Below are positions 16,460-25,653 of a DNA stretch of 64,000 nt, piece by piece. This DNA comes from Methylobacter luteus IMV-B-3098 (lineage in GTDB: Bacteria; Pseudomonadota; Gammaproteobacteria; Methylococcales; Methylomonadaceae), in NCBI RefSeq assembly GCF_000427625.1, contig NZ_KE386569.1, forward strand, positions 4,047,312 to 4,111,311, read 5' to 3'. The number at the start of each line of letters is the position of its first letter. The stretch's first letter is position 1. The notes below the pieces were generated by a model, which worked only from the letters and a program-made list of their open reading frames with translations, did not search any database and was not told where the DNA came from. A program made the translations under genes and the position numbers.

Positions 16460-19117
16460 ATGAATAAATACGTGAAGACGACTTGCCCTTATTGCGGCGT
16501 CGGTTGTGGCATCGAGGCCGGCGTGGACGAGACCGGGCATGCGCTGAACATTCGAGGCGACAAGACTCATCCGGCCAATTTCGGCCGCCTGTGCTCAAAG
16601 GGTTCGGCACTGGGCGATACGGTCGAACTGAAAGGCCGCCTGTTGCACCCCAAAGTCCATGGTCAGCACAGCAACTGGACGGAAGCGCTCGATCTGGTTG
16701 CCAGCTCGTTTCGCGCCGCCATCGCCAAACACGGCGTGGATGCCGTGGCCATCTATGCATCGGGCCAGCTATTGACCGAAGATTACTATGTCGCCAACAA
16801 GCTGATGAAGGGCTTTATCGGCAGCGCCAATATCGATACCAACAGCCGCCTGTGCATGTCCTCGTCGGTATCCGGACATAAACGCGCGTTTGGCGCCGAT
16901 ACCGTCCCGGGATGCTATGAGGATTTTGCGCTGGCCGAAATGATCGTATTGATCGGCTCCAATGCCGCCTGGTGCCACCCGGTGATTTTTCAGCAAATCC
17001 GGGCCGCCAAAACCGCCAATTCCCAACTGAAAATCGTCGTCATCGATCCGCGCAGAACCGGCAGCTGCGATATTGCCGATCTGCATCTGCCGATCGCCAG
17101 CGGCAGCGATGCCTGGCTGTTCAACGGCTTGCTGCAGTATTTGCAGCAACACAACGCCATCGATCAACGCTATATCGAAGCGCATACCGAAAATTTTGCG
17201 GCGGCCCTGAATGCGGCAGCGGCCAGCGGTCCATCGATCGAACAGGTTGCCGAAATTTGCCGCCTGCCTGTGGAAGATCTGCGGATTTTCTACCGCTGGT
17301 TTAGCAGGCATCGGAACGTGATAAGCCTCTACAGCCAGGGCATCAATCAGTCCTCGTCCGGCACCGACAAGGTCAACAGTATCATCAACTGCCACCTGGC
17401 AACCGGCAGAATCGGCAAGTCGGGCATGGGACCGTTCTCCCTGACCGGCCAGCCCAATGCCATGGGCGGGCGTGAAGTCGGCGGCCTGGCCAATCAACTG
17501 GCCGCCCACATGGACTTTTCCAATCCCGCCGACATTGACAGGGTGGCGCGCTTCTGGGGAAGCCCGGCTGTTGCCAGCCAACCCGGTCTTCCGGCGGTTG
17601 AACTGTTCGATGCGATTTACGACGGCAAGGTCAAGGCGGTCTGGATCATGGGCACCAATCCGGCGGTCAGTCTGCCCGATGCCGACAAGGTCAGACAGGC
17701 GTTGCGGCAATGCCCGTTCGTGGTGGTTTCCGACTGCATCGCCGACACCGACACCATGAAGCTGGCGCATATCCTGTTGCCGGCGCAGGGCTGGAGTGAA
17801 AAAGACGGCACGGTCACCAATTCCGAGCGCCGCATTTCCAGGCAGCGGTCGCTGTTCGCTCCGGCGGGCGATGCCAAGCCCGACTGGTGGATCATTACCC
17901 AGGTGGCGCGGCGCCTCGGTTTCGAGCAAGCCTTTCCTTATCAAAGCCCTGTCGAGATTTTCCGCGAACACGCAGCGCTGTCAGGCTTTGAAAACGATAG
18001 CCGGCATGGACTGCGCGATTTCGACATTTCCGCTTTTGCCGGTATCAGCGCGCCGGACTACGACAAATTGCAGCCGACCCAGTGGCCGGTGAATCAAGCC
18101 AATCCGCATGGAAAGGCAAGAATGTTTGAAGACGGCCGCTTTTTTACCGTATCGGGCAAGGCGCAATTTGTCGCCATCACGCCCAGGCAGCCGGTCAATT
18201 CGCCGAATAAGGATTACCCTCTGGTGTTAAATACCGGCCGTCAGCGCGATCAATGGCATACCATGACCCGCACCGCCCTCGCCGCCCGATTGAACCAGCA
18301 CAAACCGGAAGTCTTTGTCGACGTGCATCCGCTGGACGCCGAGCGTTATGACCTGTTGCCCGACACTCTGGCATGGCTTGAAAGCATCTGGGGCTCGATG
18401 ATAGCGCGCGTCCACGTTACCCCTGATCAGCAGCCGGGCAGTCTGTTCGTGCCGATGCACTGGTCGGAACAATTTGCCAGCCGCGGCCGCATGGGGGCGC
18501 TGGTCAATCCGGTCATCGATCCCCTCTCCAGGCAACCGGAAAGCAAGCACACGCCGGTGCGTATTACGCACTATCAGGCTGCCTGGCATGGCTTCATTCT
18601 GTCCCGGCATGAACTGACATTCAACGATGTCGAGTACTGGGTGAAAAGCAAAGGCGAGTCCTGTTATCGTTACGAACTGGCCGGGGAAACGTTGCCGCCG
18701 GACTGGCCGGATTGGGCGAGAGCCAAGCTGGGAAACAGCGGGCAAAGTCCCTGCTGGCAGGAATATCACGACTCAGGCCTGGGACATTATCGGGCGGCGC
18801 GCATTATCGATAACAGGCTGGAAAGCGTGCTGGTTATCTCCCCCCGCCATAGTCTCCCCGAACGCAACTGGCTGGCCAGCCTGTTTGGCAGGGATTCACT
18901 GGAACCATCAGACCGAAAAGCCCTATTGACCGGCATGCCGCCCCAAGACCTGCCGGATTGTGGCAACATCATCTGTTCCTGCTTCAATGTGGGCGAAAAA
19001 ACCATCCGGTCCGCCATTCAGGAACAGGGCCTGAAAACGGTCCGGGATATCGGCAACTGCTTAAAAGCAGGCACCAACTGTGGTTCCTGTCTGCCTGAGA
19101 TTAAAGCGCTCTTGTAG
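16460..19117 (+). CDS. nasA: Assimilatory nitrate reductase catalytic subunit
   Basis: An 885-residue molybdopterin oxidoreductase. The start at 16460 (MNKYVKTTCPYCGVGCG) has GGGA upstream; an earlier in-frame ATG at 16439 is possible. An N-terminal [4Fe-4S] motif C-x2-C-x3-C with a later Cys in RLCSKG is followed by the bis-MGD domain (NSRLCMSSS, IGSNAAWCHPV, QGINQSSSGTDK, TGQPNAMGGREVGG) and a dinucleotide-binding domain (LNTGRQRDQWHTMTRT). A C-terminal BFD-like [2Fe-2S] domain (CSCFNVGEKT...AGTNCGSC) matches Klebsiella-type NasA. It reduces nitrate to nitrite in the cytoplasm. Confidence 0.92.
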   Translation: MNKYVKTTCPYCGVGCGIEAGVDETGHALNIRGDKTHPANFGRLCSKGSALGDTVELKGRLLHPKVHGQHSNWTEALDLVASSFRAAIAKHGVDAVAIYASGQLLTEDYYVANKLMKGFIGSANIDTNSRLCMSSSVSGHKRAFGADTVPGCYEDFALAEMIVLIGSNAAWCHPVIFQQIRAAKTANSQLKIVVIDPRRTGSCDIADLHLPIASGSDAWLFNGLLQYLQQHNAIDQRYIEAHTENFAAALNAAAASGPSIEQVAEICRLPVEDLRIFYRWFSRHRNVISLYSQGINQSSSGTDKVNSIINCHLATGRIGKSGMGPFSLTGQPNAMGGREVGGLANQLAAHMDFSNPADIDRVARFWGSPAVASQPGLPAVELFDAIYDGKVKAVWIMGTNPAVSLPDADKVRQALRQCPFVVVSDCIADTDTMKLAHILLPAQGWSEKDGTVTNSERRISRQRSLFAPAGDAKPDWWIITQVARRLGFEQAFPYQSPVEIFREHAALSGFENDSRHGLRDFDISAFAGISAPDYDKLQPTQWPVNQANPHGKARMFEDGRFFTVSGKAQFVAITPRQPVNSPNKDYPLVLNTGRQRDQWHTMTRTALAARLNQHKPEVFVDVHPLDAERYDLLPDTLAWLESIWGSMIARVHVTPDQQPGSLFVPMHWSEQFASRGRMGALVNPVIDPLSRQPESKHTPVRITHYQAAWHGFILSRHELTFNDVEYWVKSKGESCYRYELAGETLPPDWPDWARAKLGNSGQSPCWQEYHDSGLGHYRAARIIDNRLESVLVISPRHSLPERNWLASLFGRDSLEPSDRKALLTGMPPQDLPDCGNIICSCFNVGEKTIRSAIQEQGLKTVRDIGNCLKAGTNCGSCLPEIKALL

Positions 19118-19338
19118 TCATCGTTTTTTTGCCCCCATGCCAAATTGATATCCTTGCCTTTAACGGGCAGGGATTCTTCTGGCATCTTATGAGAGCCGAG
19201 CAGGTTTCCGCGGCTGGCGACGGATTCTGTTGACATTTTGTTTCAGTCAAACCAGAACAGAAACGAAGCGCATAAACCTCATGCAATTGTGATAGATTAA
19301 GCTGCAGTGACAAAGCTAATTTCATCATCAATCGCCTC

Positions 19339-19824
19339 ATGAAAATTCATCAACTCTACCGAAAGCAAAAGCTGGGCATGACCCGGCGGCAAGCCTGGGA
19401 ATTCTTTTCTTCACCGTATTATCTCAATGACATTACCCCCGATTTCTTTCATGTCGATATTACTTCGCCAGTGCCGAACGAAATTTATGCCGGGTTACTG
19501 ATCAGCTATCAGATGAAGGCAGTATGGGGTATCCCGATGAACTGGTTGTCGGAAGTCAGCCATTGCCAGAAACCGGTGCGTTTCATTTATCAGCAACGCA
19601 TTGGGCCATTCAAATTCTGGAGCCATGAAGTGAGTTTAAGCGAATGTCCTGATGGCGTCGTGCTGGAAGATATTGTGTTTTACGCCATGCCCTACGGCTG
19701 GCTGGGCAAATTGCTGCATGCCACATTGATTGGCGATAAATTGAAACGCATCTTTGATACTCGACACGACTATCTTCAGGCAAGGTGGAGCATACCCACA
19801 ATGACCGACTCCCCATCCCACTAA
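19339..19824 (+). CDS. SRPBCC-family ligand-binding protein
   Basis: A 161-residue protein with the SRPBCC (polyketide-cyclase-like) pattern: a beta strand, a short helix after RRQAWEFFSSP, a series of strands (LLISYQMKAVWGIPMNWLSEV; RFIYQQRIGPFKFWSHEV) and a C-terminal helix. Proteins with the FFSSP..L..I.P motif are common small ligand-binding or coenzyme-associated proteins of unknown substrate. It follows nasA by about 220 bases and precedes kfrA-like by 19, but a functional link to either is not evident. Confidence 0.7.
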   Translation: MKIHQLYRKQKLGMTRRQAWEFFSSPYYLNDITPDFFHVDITSPVPNEIYAGLLISYQMKAVWGIPMNWLSEVSHCQKPVRFIYQQRIGPFKFWSHEVSLSECPDGVVLEDIVFYAMPYGWLGKLLHATLIGDKLKRIFDTRHDYLQARWSIPTMTDSPSH

Positions 19825-19843
19825 CCCTCGCTGAAAAAATCCG

Positions 19844-20761
19844 ATGAAAAATACCAATACCTATTCCCTGGCTTACGAATGCTGCGACGTAGTTTTCCTG
19901 GAGGAAGGGCGATTCCCGACCATCGACGCCATCAGGGACCGCATCCATATCAACAGCCCGGCTGTGATCAAGCGGGCCATGAATGACTGGACGCTGCATT
20001 TCGTGGAAAAACATCGCCGGAAACTGGAGCATCCCAACATGCCGGCGGTCATGGTCGATGCCGCCGAATCCCTCTGGCAGCTGGCCCTGCAGCAAGCCGA
20101 ACAGGCCTATGGGGAACGGAACCAGGCTTTGGCGCAACGGGAGTCGGAATGGCAGCATCAGCTTCAGGCTTTATCACAGGTGCTGGAGGATAAGGAAAAC
20201 GCCTGGCAACAGGAATCCGGACGCATGGCCCAGGAGCTATCGGCGCAGGCCGAATTGATTCTGGAGGTCACCGGCAAGCTGGGCGCGACCGTCGCGCGTC
20301 TGGAAGATACCGAACAGTGGCTGGCCGAGGCCCGGCAGAACCTGTCCCGCGTGGAAGGCGCCCTGGCCGAAGCCCGGACCGCAAACGAGACCCAGGCCCG
20401 GGAGTGGACGGCCAAGTTCGAGAAAGATCATGAATGGCACCTGCGGCGCATTGAAGAAGAAAAAGAGGTGCTGCGAAAGAAGCAGGCTAAAACCCTGGCC
20501 GATCAGAAACGGGCGCTGGAGCTGGCGCAAATCGATCAGGAAGCCTTGCGCATCCGGCTGACCCAGATCATGCATCAAGTCGGCGACAGCCTCGAACGGC
20601 AAAGCAAACTGGAAACGGAAAACGCGGCGTTGCGCGATAAACTGGCCTGGCTGGAGCAGACGCTGGCGAGCGAGCGCGAGAAAGCCCGGAAGCTGTCGGC
20701 GCTGGTCAAAAAGCAGCGGCGTCCTGCCAGCAAACGGACAGCCGAGGCCCTCCATGAATAA
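19844..20761 (+). CDS. KfrA-like DNA-binding coiled-coil protein
   Basis: A 305-residue protein. Residues 1-60 form a small helix-turn-helix-like domain (EGRFPTIDAIRDRIHINSPAVIKRAM) matching the KfrA N-terminal family. Residues 80-290 are a long Gln/Glu/Ala/Arg-rich coiled coil. KfrA proteins bind plasmid promoters and assist stable inheritance. The stop overlaps the start of the tyrosine recombinase by 8 bases, so the two are translated together. Upstream and downstream genes of the replicon (ParAB, TrfA) support a plasmid maintenance role. Confidence 0.75.
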   Translation: MKNTNTYSLAYECCDVVFLEEGRFPTIDAIRDRIHINSPAVIKRAMNDWTLHFVEKHRRKLEHPNMPAVMVDAAESLWQLALQQAEQAYGERNQALAQRESEWQHQLQALSQVLEDKENAWQQESGRMAQELSAQAELILEVTGKLGATVARLEDTEQWLAEARQNLSRVEGALAEARTANETQAREWTAKFEKDHEWHLRRIEEEKEVLRKKQAKTLADQKRALELAQIDQEALRIRLTQIMHQVGDSLERQSKLETENAALRDKLAWLEQTLASEREKARKLSALVKKQRRPASKRTAEALHE

Positions 20762-22454
20762 TAACGATGCGGCTTTGCTGCGCGGCTGGATTCAAGGCGT
20801 GGCCTGGGACGTGCTAGGCGAACTGTATCTGGAGGACGCCGAGCGCACGGACGTCATGCGTTTCGTGCGGCAGCTGCGCAAATCGCTCGCCGCTAAAGCG
20901 GTCCGGCTGGGACTGGATGACGACGCCCGGCTCTGGGAACAGGAGCGCGAATACACGCAGAATTGGCCGCAGCGCGCCTTGCGTTCATTCAATCAGCTTA
21001 ATGCCCTGCCGGACCCTATTCCCCGACCCGACGATCCGATACGGCGCTGGCTGCCCGCCGATATCGCCTCGCGCCTGTCGGCGGTCAAGGCAGCATCCCT
21101 GCAGGAACTGGCGGACTTCATCAACGCCCGGGGCGGGAACTGGTGGAAAACCGTTCCCCAGCTTGGCCAGCAATCGGCGGAAGTCATTCATGAATTGTTC
21201 GCGGCATCCGAACAGGTACTGGGCATAAAGCTCGATTTGAGCCGGCGCAATCCTTTGAGTGCCGACAGGCAGACCTGGAGCCATGGCATCGCGCCTTTGG
21301 AACGGTTTGCTCCGCCCGCGCACCTGAGCGGTGAAACCGGCTCCAACCGGGCGCCGGTCGAACGCTGCCGGATCGAGGCCCGCAATGACTATGAAGCCAT
21401 TGGGGCCTGGCTGTCCTTGTGGGATGAGGGCACGGCCACACACCGCGCCTACCGGAAAGAAGCCGAACGCTTCCTGCTCTGGGCGGTCATTGAGCAAGGA
21501 AAATCGTTGTCGTCGCTGACCACGCCGGATTGCGCCGACTACCGGCGGTTTCTGGCCGATCCCCCACCGGCCGAACGCTGGATCGGCAAGCCGGCCCAGC
21601 GCTGGTCGGGCGTTTGGCGGCCCCTGCAAGGTCCCCTGAAACCGTCCAGCATCCGGCAGGCCGAGGTCATCCTGAGCGCCTTATGCGAATGGCTGGTCGG
21701 GCAACGCTATCTGGATAGCAACCCGTTTTCGGGGCTGAGCACCCAGGCGTTTGGCCGCCGCAATCAGGGGGCCGACCGGGCGCTGTCGCCAGCGCTGTGG
21801 AGCCAGATCAACGCGTTTGCGGCCGGCAAGGCAGGCGATCCTGCACTGACGGACAACCAACGCGCCCTCTATCGCCGCACGGCGTTTGTTCTGGCGTTTG
21901 CCTACGCGACCGGCCTGCGCCTGCAGGAACTGACGCAAGCCACGGTCGGAGATTTAAGGCCCGTCAGCACGCCGCTGGGCGAGCAATGGTGGCTGGACGT
22001 GGTCGGCAAAGGCAAGAAGTACCGGGAGGTGCCCATTTCACCCGACATCATGGCGGGGATCAACGCCCATTTGCGGGACCGGGGCTTGAAAGCGATCGGT
22101 TATATCACGGCTGACACGCCTATCATCGGCAAGCTGCGCGGCGACGCCAAGGCCGTGATCAGTACCTCGGGCCTTTACCAGACACTGAAAGGCTTTTTCA
22201 AGGAAGCGGCCAGCTCGCTGGCCCATGCAGATCCTGTCGCTGCGGAGCGGTTGCAGCAGGCCAGCACGCATTGGCTGCGGCATACCCACGGCAGTCATGC
22301 GGTCGCCAACGGCGTGCCGCTGGCCATCGTTCGCGACAACCTGGGACATAGCAATATCGCGACCACCTCGATCTATGTTCATACCGACCGGGATGAACGT
22401 TATAAAGCCATGATCCAAATGACCTCTTCCGCAGGATTAGTGGAAGAAAACTGA
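20754..22454 (+). CDS. Tyrosine recombinase (site-specific integrase)
   Basis: A 566-residue protein with a long N-terminal DNA-binding region (1-210), a SAM-like core-binding domain (about 213-335) and a catalytic domain. Catalytic residues are visible: Arg389 (ATGLRLQEL), a beta-hairpin Lys (GKGKKYREVPI), His506 and Arg509 (HWLRH), His532 (LGH) and the nucleophile Tyr541 (SIYVHTD). The length and N-terminal extension distinguish it from XerC/XerD. It overlaps the kfrA-like gene, which suggests a resolvase-type or mobile maintenance role rather than a phage integrase. No attachment site is recognised. Confidence 0.85.
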   Translation: MNNNDAALLRGWIQGVAWDVLGELYLEDAERTDVMRFVRQLRKSLAAKAVRLGLDDDARLWEQEREYTQNWPQRALRSFNQLNALPDPIPRPDDPIRRWLPADIASRLSAVKAASLQELADFINARGGNWWKTVPQLGQQSAEVIHELFAASEQVLGIKLDLSRRNPLSADRQTWSHGIAPLERFAPPAHLSGETGSNRAPVERCRIEARNDYEAIGAWLSLWDEGTATHRAYRKEAERFLLWAVIEQGKSLSSLTTPDCADYRRFLADPPPAERWIGKPAQRWSGVWRPLQGPLKPSSIRQAEVILSALCEWLVGQRYLDSNPFSGLSTQAFGRRNQGADRALSPALWSQINAFAAGKAGDPALTDNQRALYRRTAFVLAFAYATGLRLQELTQATVGDLRPVSTPLGEQWWLDVVGKGKKYREVPISPDIMAGINAHLRDRGLKAIGYITADTPIIGKLRGDAKAVISTSGLYQTLKGFFKEAASSLAHADPVAAERLQQASTHWLRHTHGSHAVANGVPLAIVRDNLGHSNIATTSIYVHTDRDERYKAMIQMTSSAGLVEEN

Positions 22455-22810
22455 CTAACGGCTGATGTTACGGACGGATCATTTTTAGCCCGTTTACCGC
22501 GCCGGGCACCGCAACTTTTAACGCGGTAGGCTGGGTTGCTAAACCCAGCCTTTCGGGCCGCCCATGCCGGGTTTCCGCTAAAGCTCCAACCCAGCCTACA
22601 CAGGCTGTCATAAGTGGGGGACGCAAGACAAATTCGGCAGAATTTCCGATTTGCACGGTACAGCCGCCTGCCAAGGCGAAAAACAGTGCTGTTTTCCGTA
22701 AAACCCGATTCAAATAACGTCGCGATAGCAATACCTTAATAATAAAAACTAAGCTGTCTAAATTCGAATAACTACGTAACATCAGATAATGGTATTTCAA
22801 TTCAGCCTAC
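22455..22810. repeat. Repeat-filled gap with MITE-type end and GTAGGCTGGGTT palindrome (copy 2)
   Basis: CTGATGTTACGGACGG at 22462 matches the MITE terminal repeat, and the GTAGGCTGGGTT palindrome follows at 22526-22599. The order is the same as at 25288-25425, so the two look like copies of one composite repeat. The remaining 22600-22810 holds no supported gene. Confidence 0.6.
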
Positions 22811-22837
22811 AAAAGTGTATCTAATAGATACACTTTT
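22811..22837. promoter_or_regulatory. Candidate parS/operator palindrome upstream of parA
   Basis: AAAAGTGTATCT-AAT-AGATACACTTTT is a perfect 12-base inverted repeat. The core TGTATCTANTAGATACA recurs downstream of parB at 25216-25232 and I did not notice it elsewhere in the window. Flanking both sides of a parAB pair is the expected layout for a centromere or ParB operator. Confidence 0.6.
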
Positions 22838-23127
22838 GTATCAAATAAGATTACATTGACTTATTCTGTAAACATCTTTTTATTATTTTTATGAAAATGT
22901 TTGCAAGATTATTAATGTGCTTTATACTGAAAACAGATCAGTATATTTTTAAAGTTGCGCGGCAAATTTTCTGATTAAATAACTTATTCAAACCTATAAT
23001 TCGATAATCAATATTATTTAGTAAATTAACAGATAGCGCCTAAAAATAAGGATAAGCGAGATGGCCGCCTTAACGGTGGACGCTATCCCTCCCGGTTTTA
23101 ACAGGCCGGGCTTCTCGCGAGAATATA
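22838..23127. other. AT-rich parA upstream region
   Basis: A long AT-rich stretch between the palindrome and parA, probably promoter. A 44-codon frame (23061-23195, starting MAALTVDAIPPGFNRPGF, with GGATAAG upstream) overlaps the parA start in another frame. It may be a leader peptide or chance. Just before parA, CCCGGTTTTAACAGGCCGGG forms a small stem. Confidence 0.35.
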
Positions 23128-24165
23128 ATGAGAAATTTCGCAGTAAAACTAAAACTCGCAAAAGAATTTGTCGGGTTTATGGGAAGCTCGGCTGAATTCA
23201 GGGCACTGTTTCCGGATAAAAAAAACGATAGCTATCACAACACCTACTCGGCGCTGGAAATACGAAATGCAAAGCTGAAGTTGCATGGGATCGATCCTTC
23301 TTCCCTGGAAAATGAAAAAGTTTTGCCACCCATTATCAATTGTAGAATGGCAAAAGGCGGCGTTGGGAAGACTACCATTTGCGGCGGGGTTGCCTCGGCC
23401 CTTGCCATGCTTGGCTACAAAGTCCTGATGATCGATGGCGACCCCCAGGCATCGTTGACGGGGTTGTTCGGCATTAACTGGGCAAATGAGAATATTACCC
23501 ATATCGGCGAGCTTATGCAGAAGCAATCGCGCAAAGAGGCTTACCGCATTGAAGATGCGATCATGCCGCTCTATGAAGGAAATATGCTTGATTTGATTGC
23601 TTCGGATATTTCCCTGGCCAACACGGACTCCTGGCTGATGGGGGTCACCAATCGAGAATTTGCCTTTAAGAAGTTCCTTGATGCCAATATCGGCTTTTTC
23701 AGCCAATACGACGTAGTCATGATCGACTCCGCTCCCTCCACAAATCTGTTAACGAATGCATTCATGTGCAGCTGCAACAAGATATTGGCGGTAGTATGGC
23801 TTGACGGGCAATCGTTAAAGGCGATGCAGGTATTAGCCAGTAACGTCAATGAACTCAATGAAGCGTTTCATTCCTCAGGATTTCATCTTGATGTTCATAT
23901 TATTGCAAACGGATACCACCCGAGTTACACCACCTGCAAAGACGCACTGTCCACGCTGTTTTCAAGTTATCAGAATAAATTGAATGACAATGTCATACCG
24001 CATGCGTCCAGTTTCATGAGACAGGTAGAGTTGTTTAAGGAAGAAGATAGCGGCACGGTGCTGGAACGGGAACCCAATTCCATAGCTGCGCGTTCAATCA
24101 TTGATCTGGCCAAAAGTCTGCTTAAAGAATACGACCTTAAAATTGGCGGAATGAGGATTATCTGA
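23128..24165 (+). CDS. parA: ParA-family partition ATPase
   Basis: A 345-residue protein with a deviant Walker A motif MAKGGVGKTT (about 74-83), the Walker A' segment VLMIDGDPQASLTGLFG and Walker B-like VVMIDSAPS. The 70-residue N-terminal extension is rich in charged helices, as in type Ia ParA proteins that also repress their own promoter. It segregates the plasmid by ATP-dependent gradients on the nucleoid. It is 7 bases upstream of parB. Both genes are clearly more AT-rich than the nitrate island, suggesting a different origin. Confidence 0.88.
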   Translation: MRNFAVKLKLAKEFVGFMGSSAEFRALFPDKKNDSYHNTYSALEIRNAKLKLHGIDPSSLENEKVLPPIINCRMAKGGVGKTTICGGVASALAMLGYKVLMIDGDPQASLTGLFGINWANENITHIGELMQKQSRKEAYRIEDAIMPLYEGNMLDLIASDISLANTDSWLMGVTNREFAFKKFLDANIGFFSQYDVVMIDSAPSTNLLTNAFMCSCNKILAVVWLDGQSLKAMQVLASNVNELNEAFHSSGFHLDVHIIANGYHPSYTTCKDALSTLFSSYQNKLNDNVIPHASSFMRQVELFKEEDSGTVLEREPNSIAARSIIDLAKSLLKEYDLKIGGMRII

Positions 24166-24172
24166 GAAACTT

Positions 24173-25090
24173 ATGAAAAAACCAGTGACTGTAAGCGGAC
24201 TTATACAATCAGGTGCGGTCAGGGAAAATGCACCTGATGTTTTACCAAAATTCAAAGGCCAATCTGACTTTTCAAACAGTAGATCTGTCGATATCCCTTT
24301 GTCGCAAATCAAACCGAATCCTTATCAACCGAGACGGATATTTCCAGAAGCGGAAATCACGGACTTGGCGAATTCAATCGAGGAAATCGGTCTTATACAA
24401 CCTATCGCGATTCGCAAAGTTGACGACAATCAATATCAGATTATTGCGGGCGAGCGCAGATACCGCGCTTTCAAGCAATTAAATAAAGAGATGATACCTG
24501 CCATGCTCTTTGCCTGCGATGATGGCGACATGGCGGTAATGGCCATTACCGAAAACGTTAACCGTGAAGACCTAAGCGATTTTGAAATCGCAAAATCAAT
24601 TCGGAATGTGGAATCGCTTTTCCCAACGAAAAAAAGACTCGCGGAAGCCTTAGGCATTCAAAGAGAGGACATGTATCGCTATTTTGCTTTCGAATCTCTT
24701 CCTGATCTGATTACTGAAAAGCTGGCAGTCAATCCGAGGCTGATTTCAAGGAATGCCGCGGCCGATATAAAACGCGTATTGAACAATTGTCTGGATAATG
24801 AATACGATCATGCAATGGCTGCCTTAAAGGAGGCTCTGTATCTGCTTGAAAACAGCGAGATTGATCAGGGCAAAATCGCAAATTTTATTATTCAGAAAGT
24901 GAAACGTGAAATTAGCGGAAGTGTAAATAAGGAAAAAGAAGAATTCTTTGCTGGCAGTAAAAGAATTGGCTATTTCTCCACATCAAATAATGGAATTATG
25001 ATAAAAATTTCCAGCGGCATTCTTGATGCCGATAAAACAGAACAGCTCAAGAATACATTAAATGAATTAATAAAAGGGCCAAAAGTATAA
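24173..25090 (+). CDS. parB: ParB-family centromere-binding protein
   Basis: A 305-residue protein. Near residues 40-130 it has the ParB/Srx CTPase motifs (QIKPNPYQPRRIF, GLIQPIAIRK, IIAGERRYRAFK, ITENVNREDLSDFEIAKS), followed by an HTH region (RLAEALGIQREDMYRYFAF). The C-terminal 80 residues would dimerise. It should bind the palindromes flanking the operon and load ParA. It is directly downstream of parA. Confidence 0.88.
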   Translation: MKKPVTVSGLIQSGAVRENAPDVLPKFKGQSDFSNSRSVDIPLSQIKPNPYQPRRIFPEAEITDLANSIEEIGLIQPIAIRKVDDNQYQIIAGERRYRAFKQLNKEMIPAMLFACDDGDMAVMAITENVNREDLSDFEIAKSIRNVESLFPTKKRLAEALGIQREDMYRYFAFESLPDLITEKLAVNPRLISRNAAADIKRVLNNCLDNEYDHAMAALKEALYLLENSEIDQGKIANFIIQKVKREISGSVNKEKEEFFAGSKRIGYFSTSNNGIMIKISSGILDADKTEQLKNTLNELIKGPKV

Positions 25091-25653
25091 ATTGATACCT
25101 CCTGTTTTTTTACTCTATATTGCATCGAAGCTGATAAGAAGACACAGCTTCGATGTATTGTCTCTATTAATCGTAAGCTGGTTTGAAATGACAAAACGGG
25201 TAGTTAATTAAAATGTGTATCTAGTAGATACAGATTATGCCGTCCGAAACCCATTTGAAGCTGAATCAGGATTAGCTTGTCATCAAACAGATGTTACGCA
25301 CGGGTGATTTTTATCCCGTTTGCCGCGCTGAACACCGAAGCTTTTAACAGCGGTAGGCTGGGTTGATAAACCCGGCCTTTCGGCCTCCCATGCCGGGTTT
25401 CCGCTAAAGCTCCAACCCAGCCTACACAGGCTGTTAAAAGAAAGTCACTCGCCTTCGAGTGCGATCAATCGACCATGCAACCAGCCAAGGACCTCTGTCT
25501 CAACGTCAGTATGAACTGAACCACCCCGACGGCTTGTAAGGTTTGCTACATCTTTCTTGCAGAGTCGATTTCCTATAAATCAAACGCTTAGCGTAATTAA
25601 GGCGCTGGCATCCATTTTGCTCATACTCTGTTGTCATCAACTTCAGAGTCATC
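25091..25653. repeat. Gap with second parS-like site and GTAGGCTGGGTT repeat (copy 3)
   Basis: TGTATCTAGTAGATACA at 25216-25232 repeats the palindrome core found upstream of parA. CAGATGTTACGCACGGG at 25288 matches the MITE end, and the GTAGGCTGGGTT palindrome lies at 25353-25425. No gene is supported in this gap. Confidence 0.6.

Noticed and set aside
16769-17971. 400-codon minus-strand frame inside nasA
   Set aside because: Antisense shadow of a GC-rich, clearly coding gene; no recognisable protein and no ribosome site.
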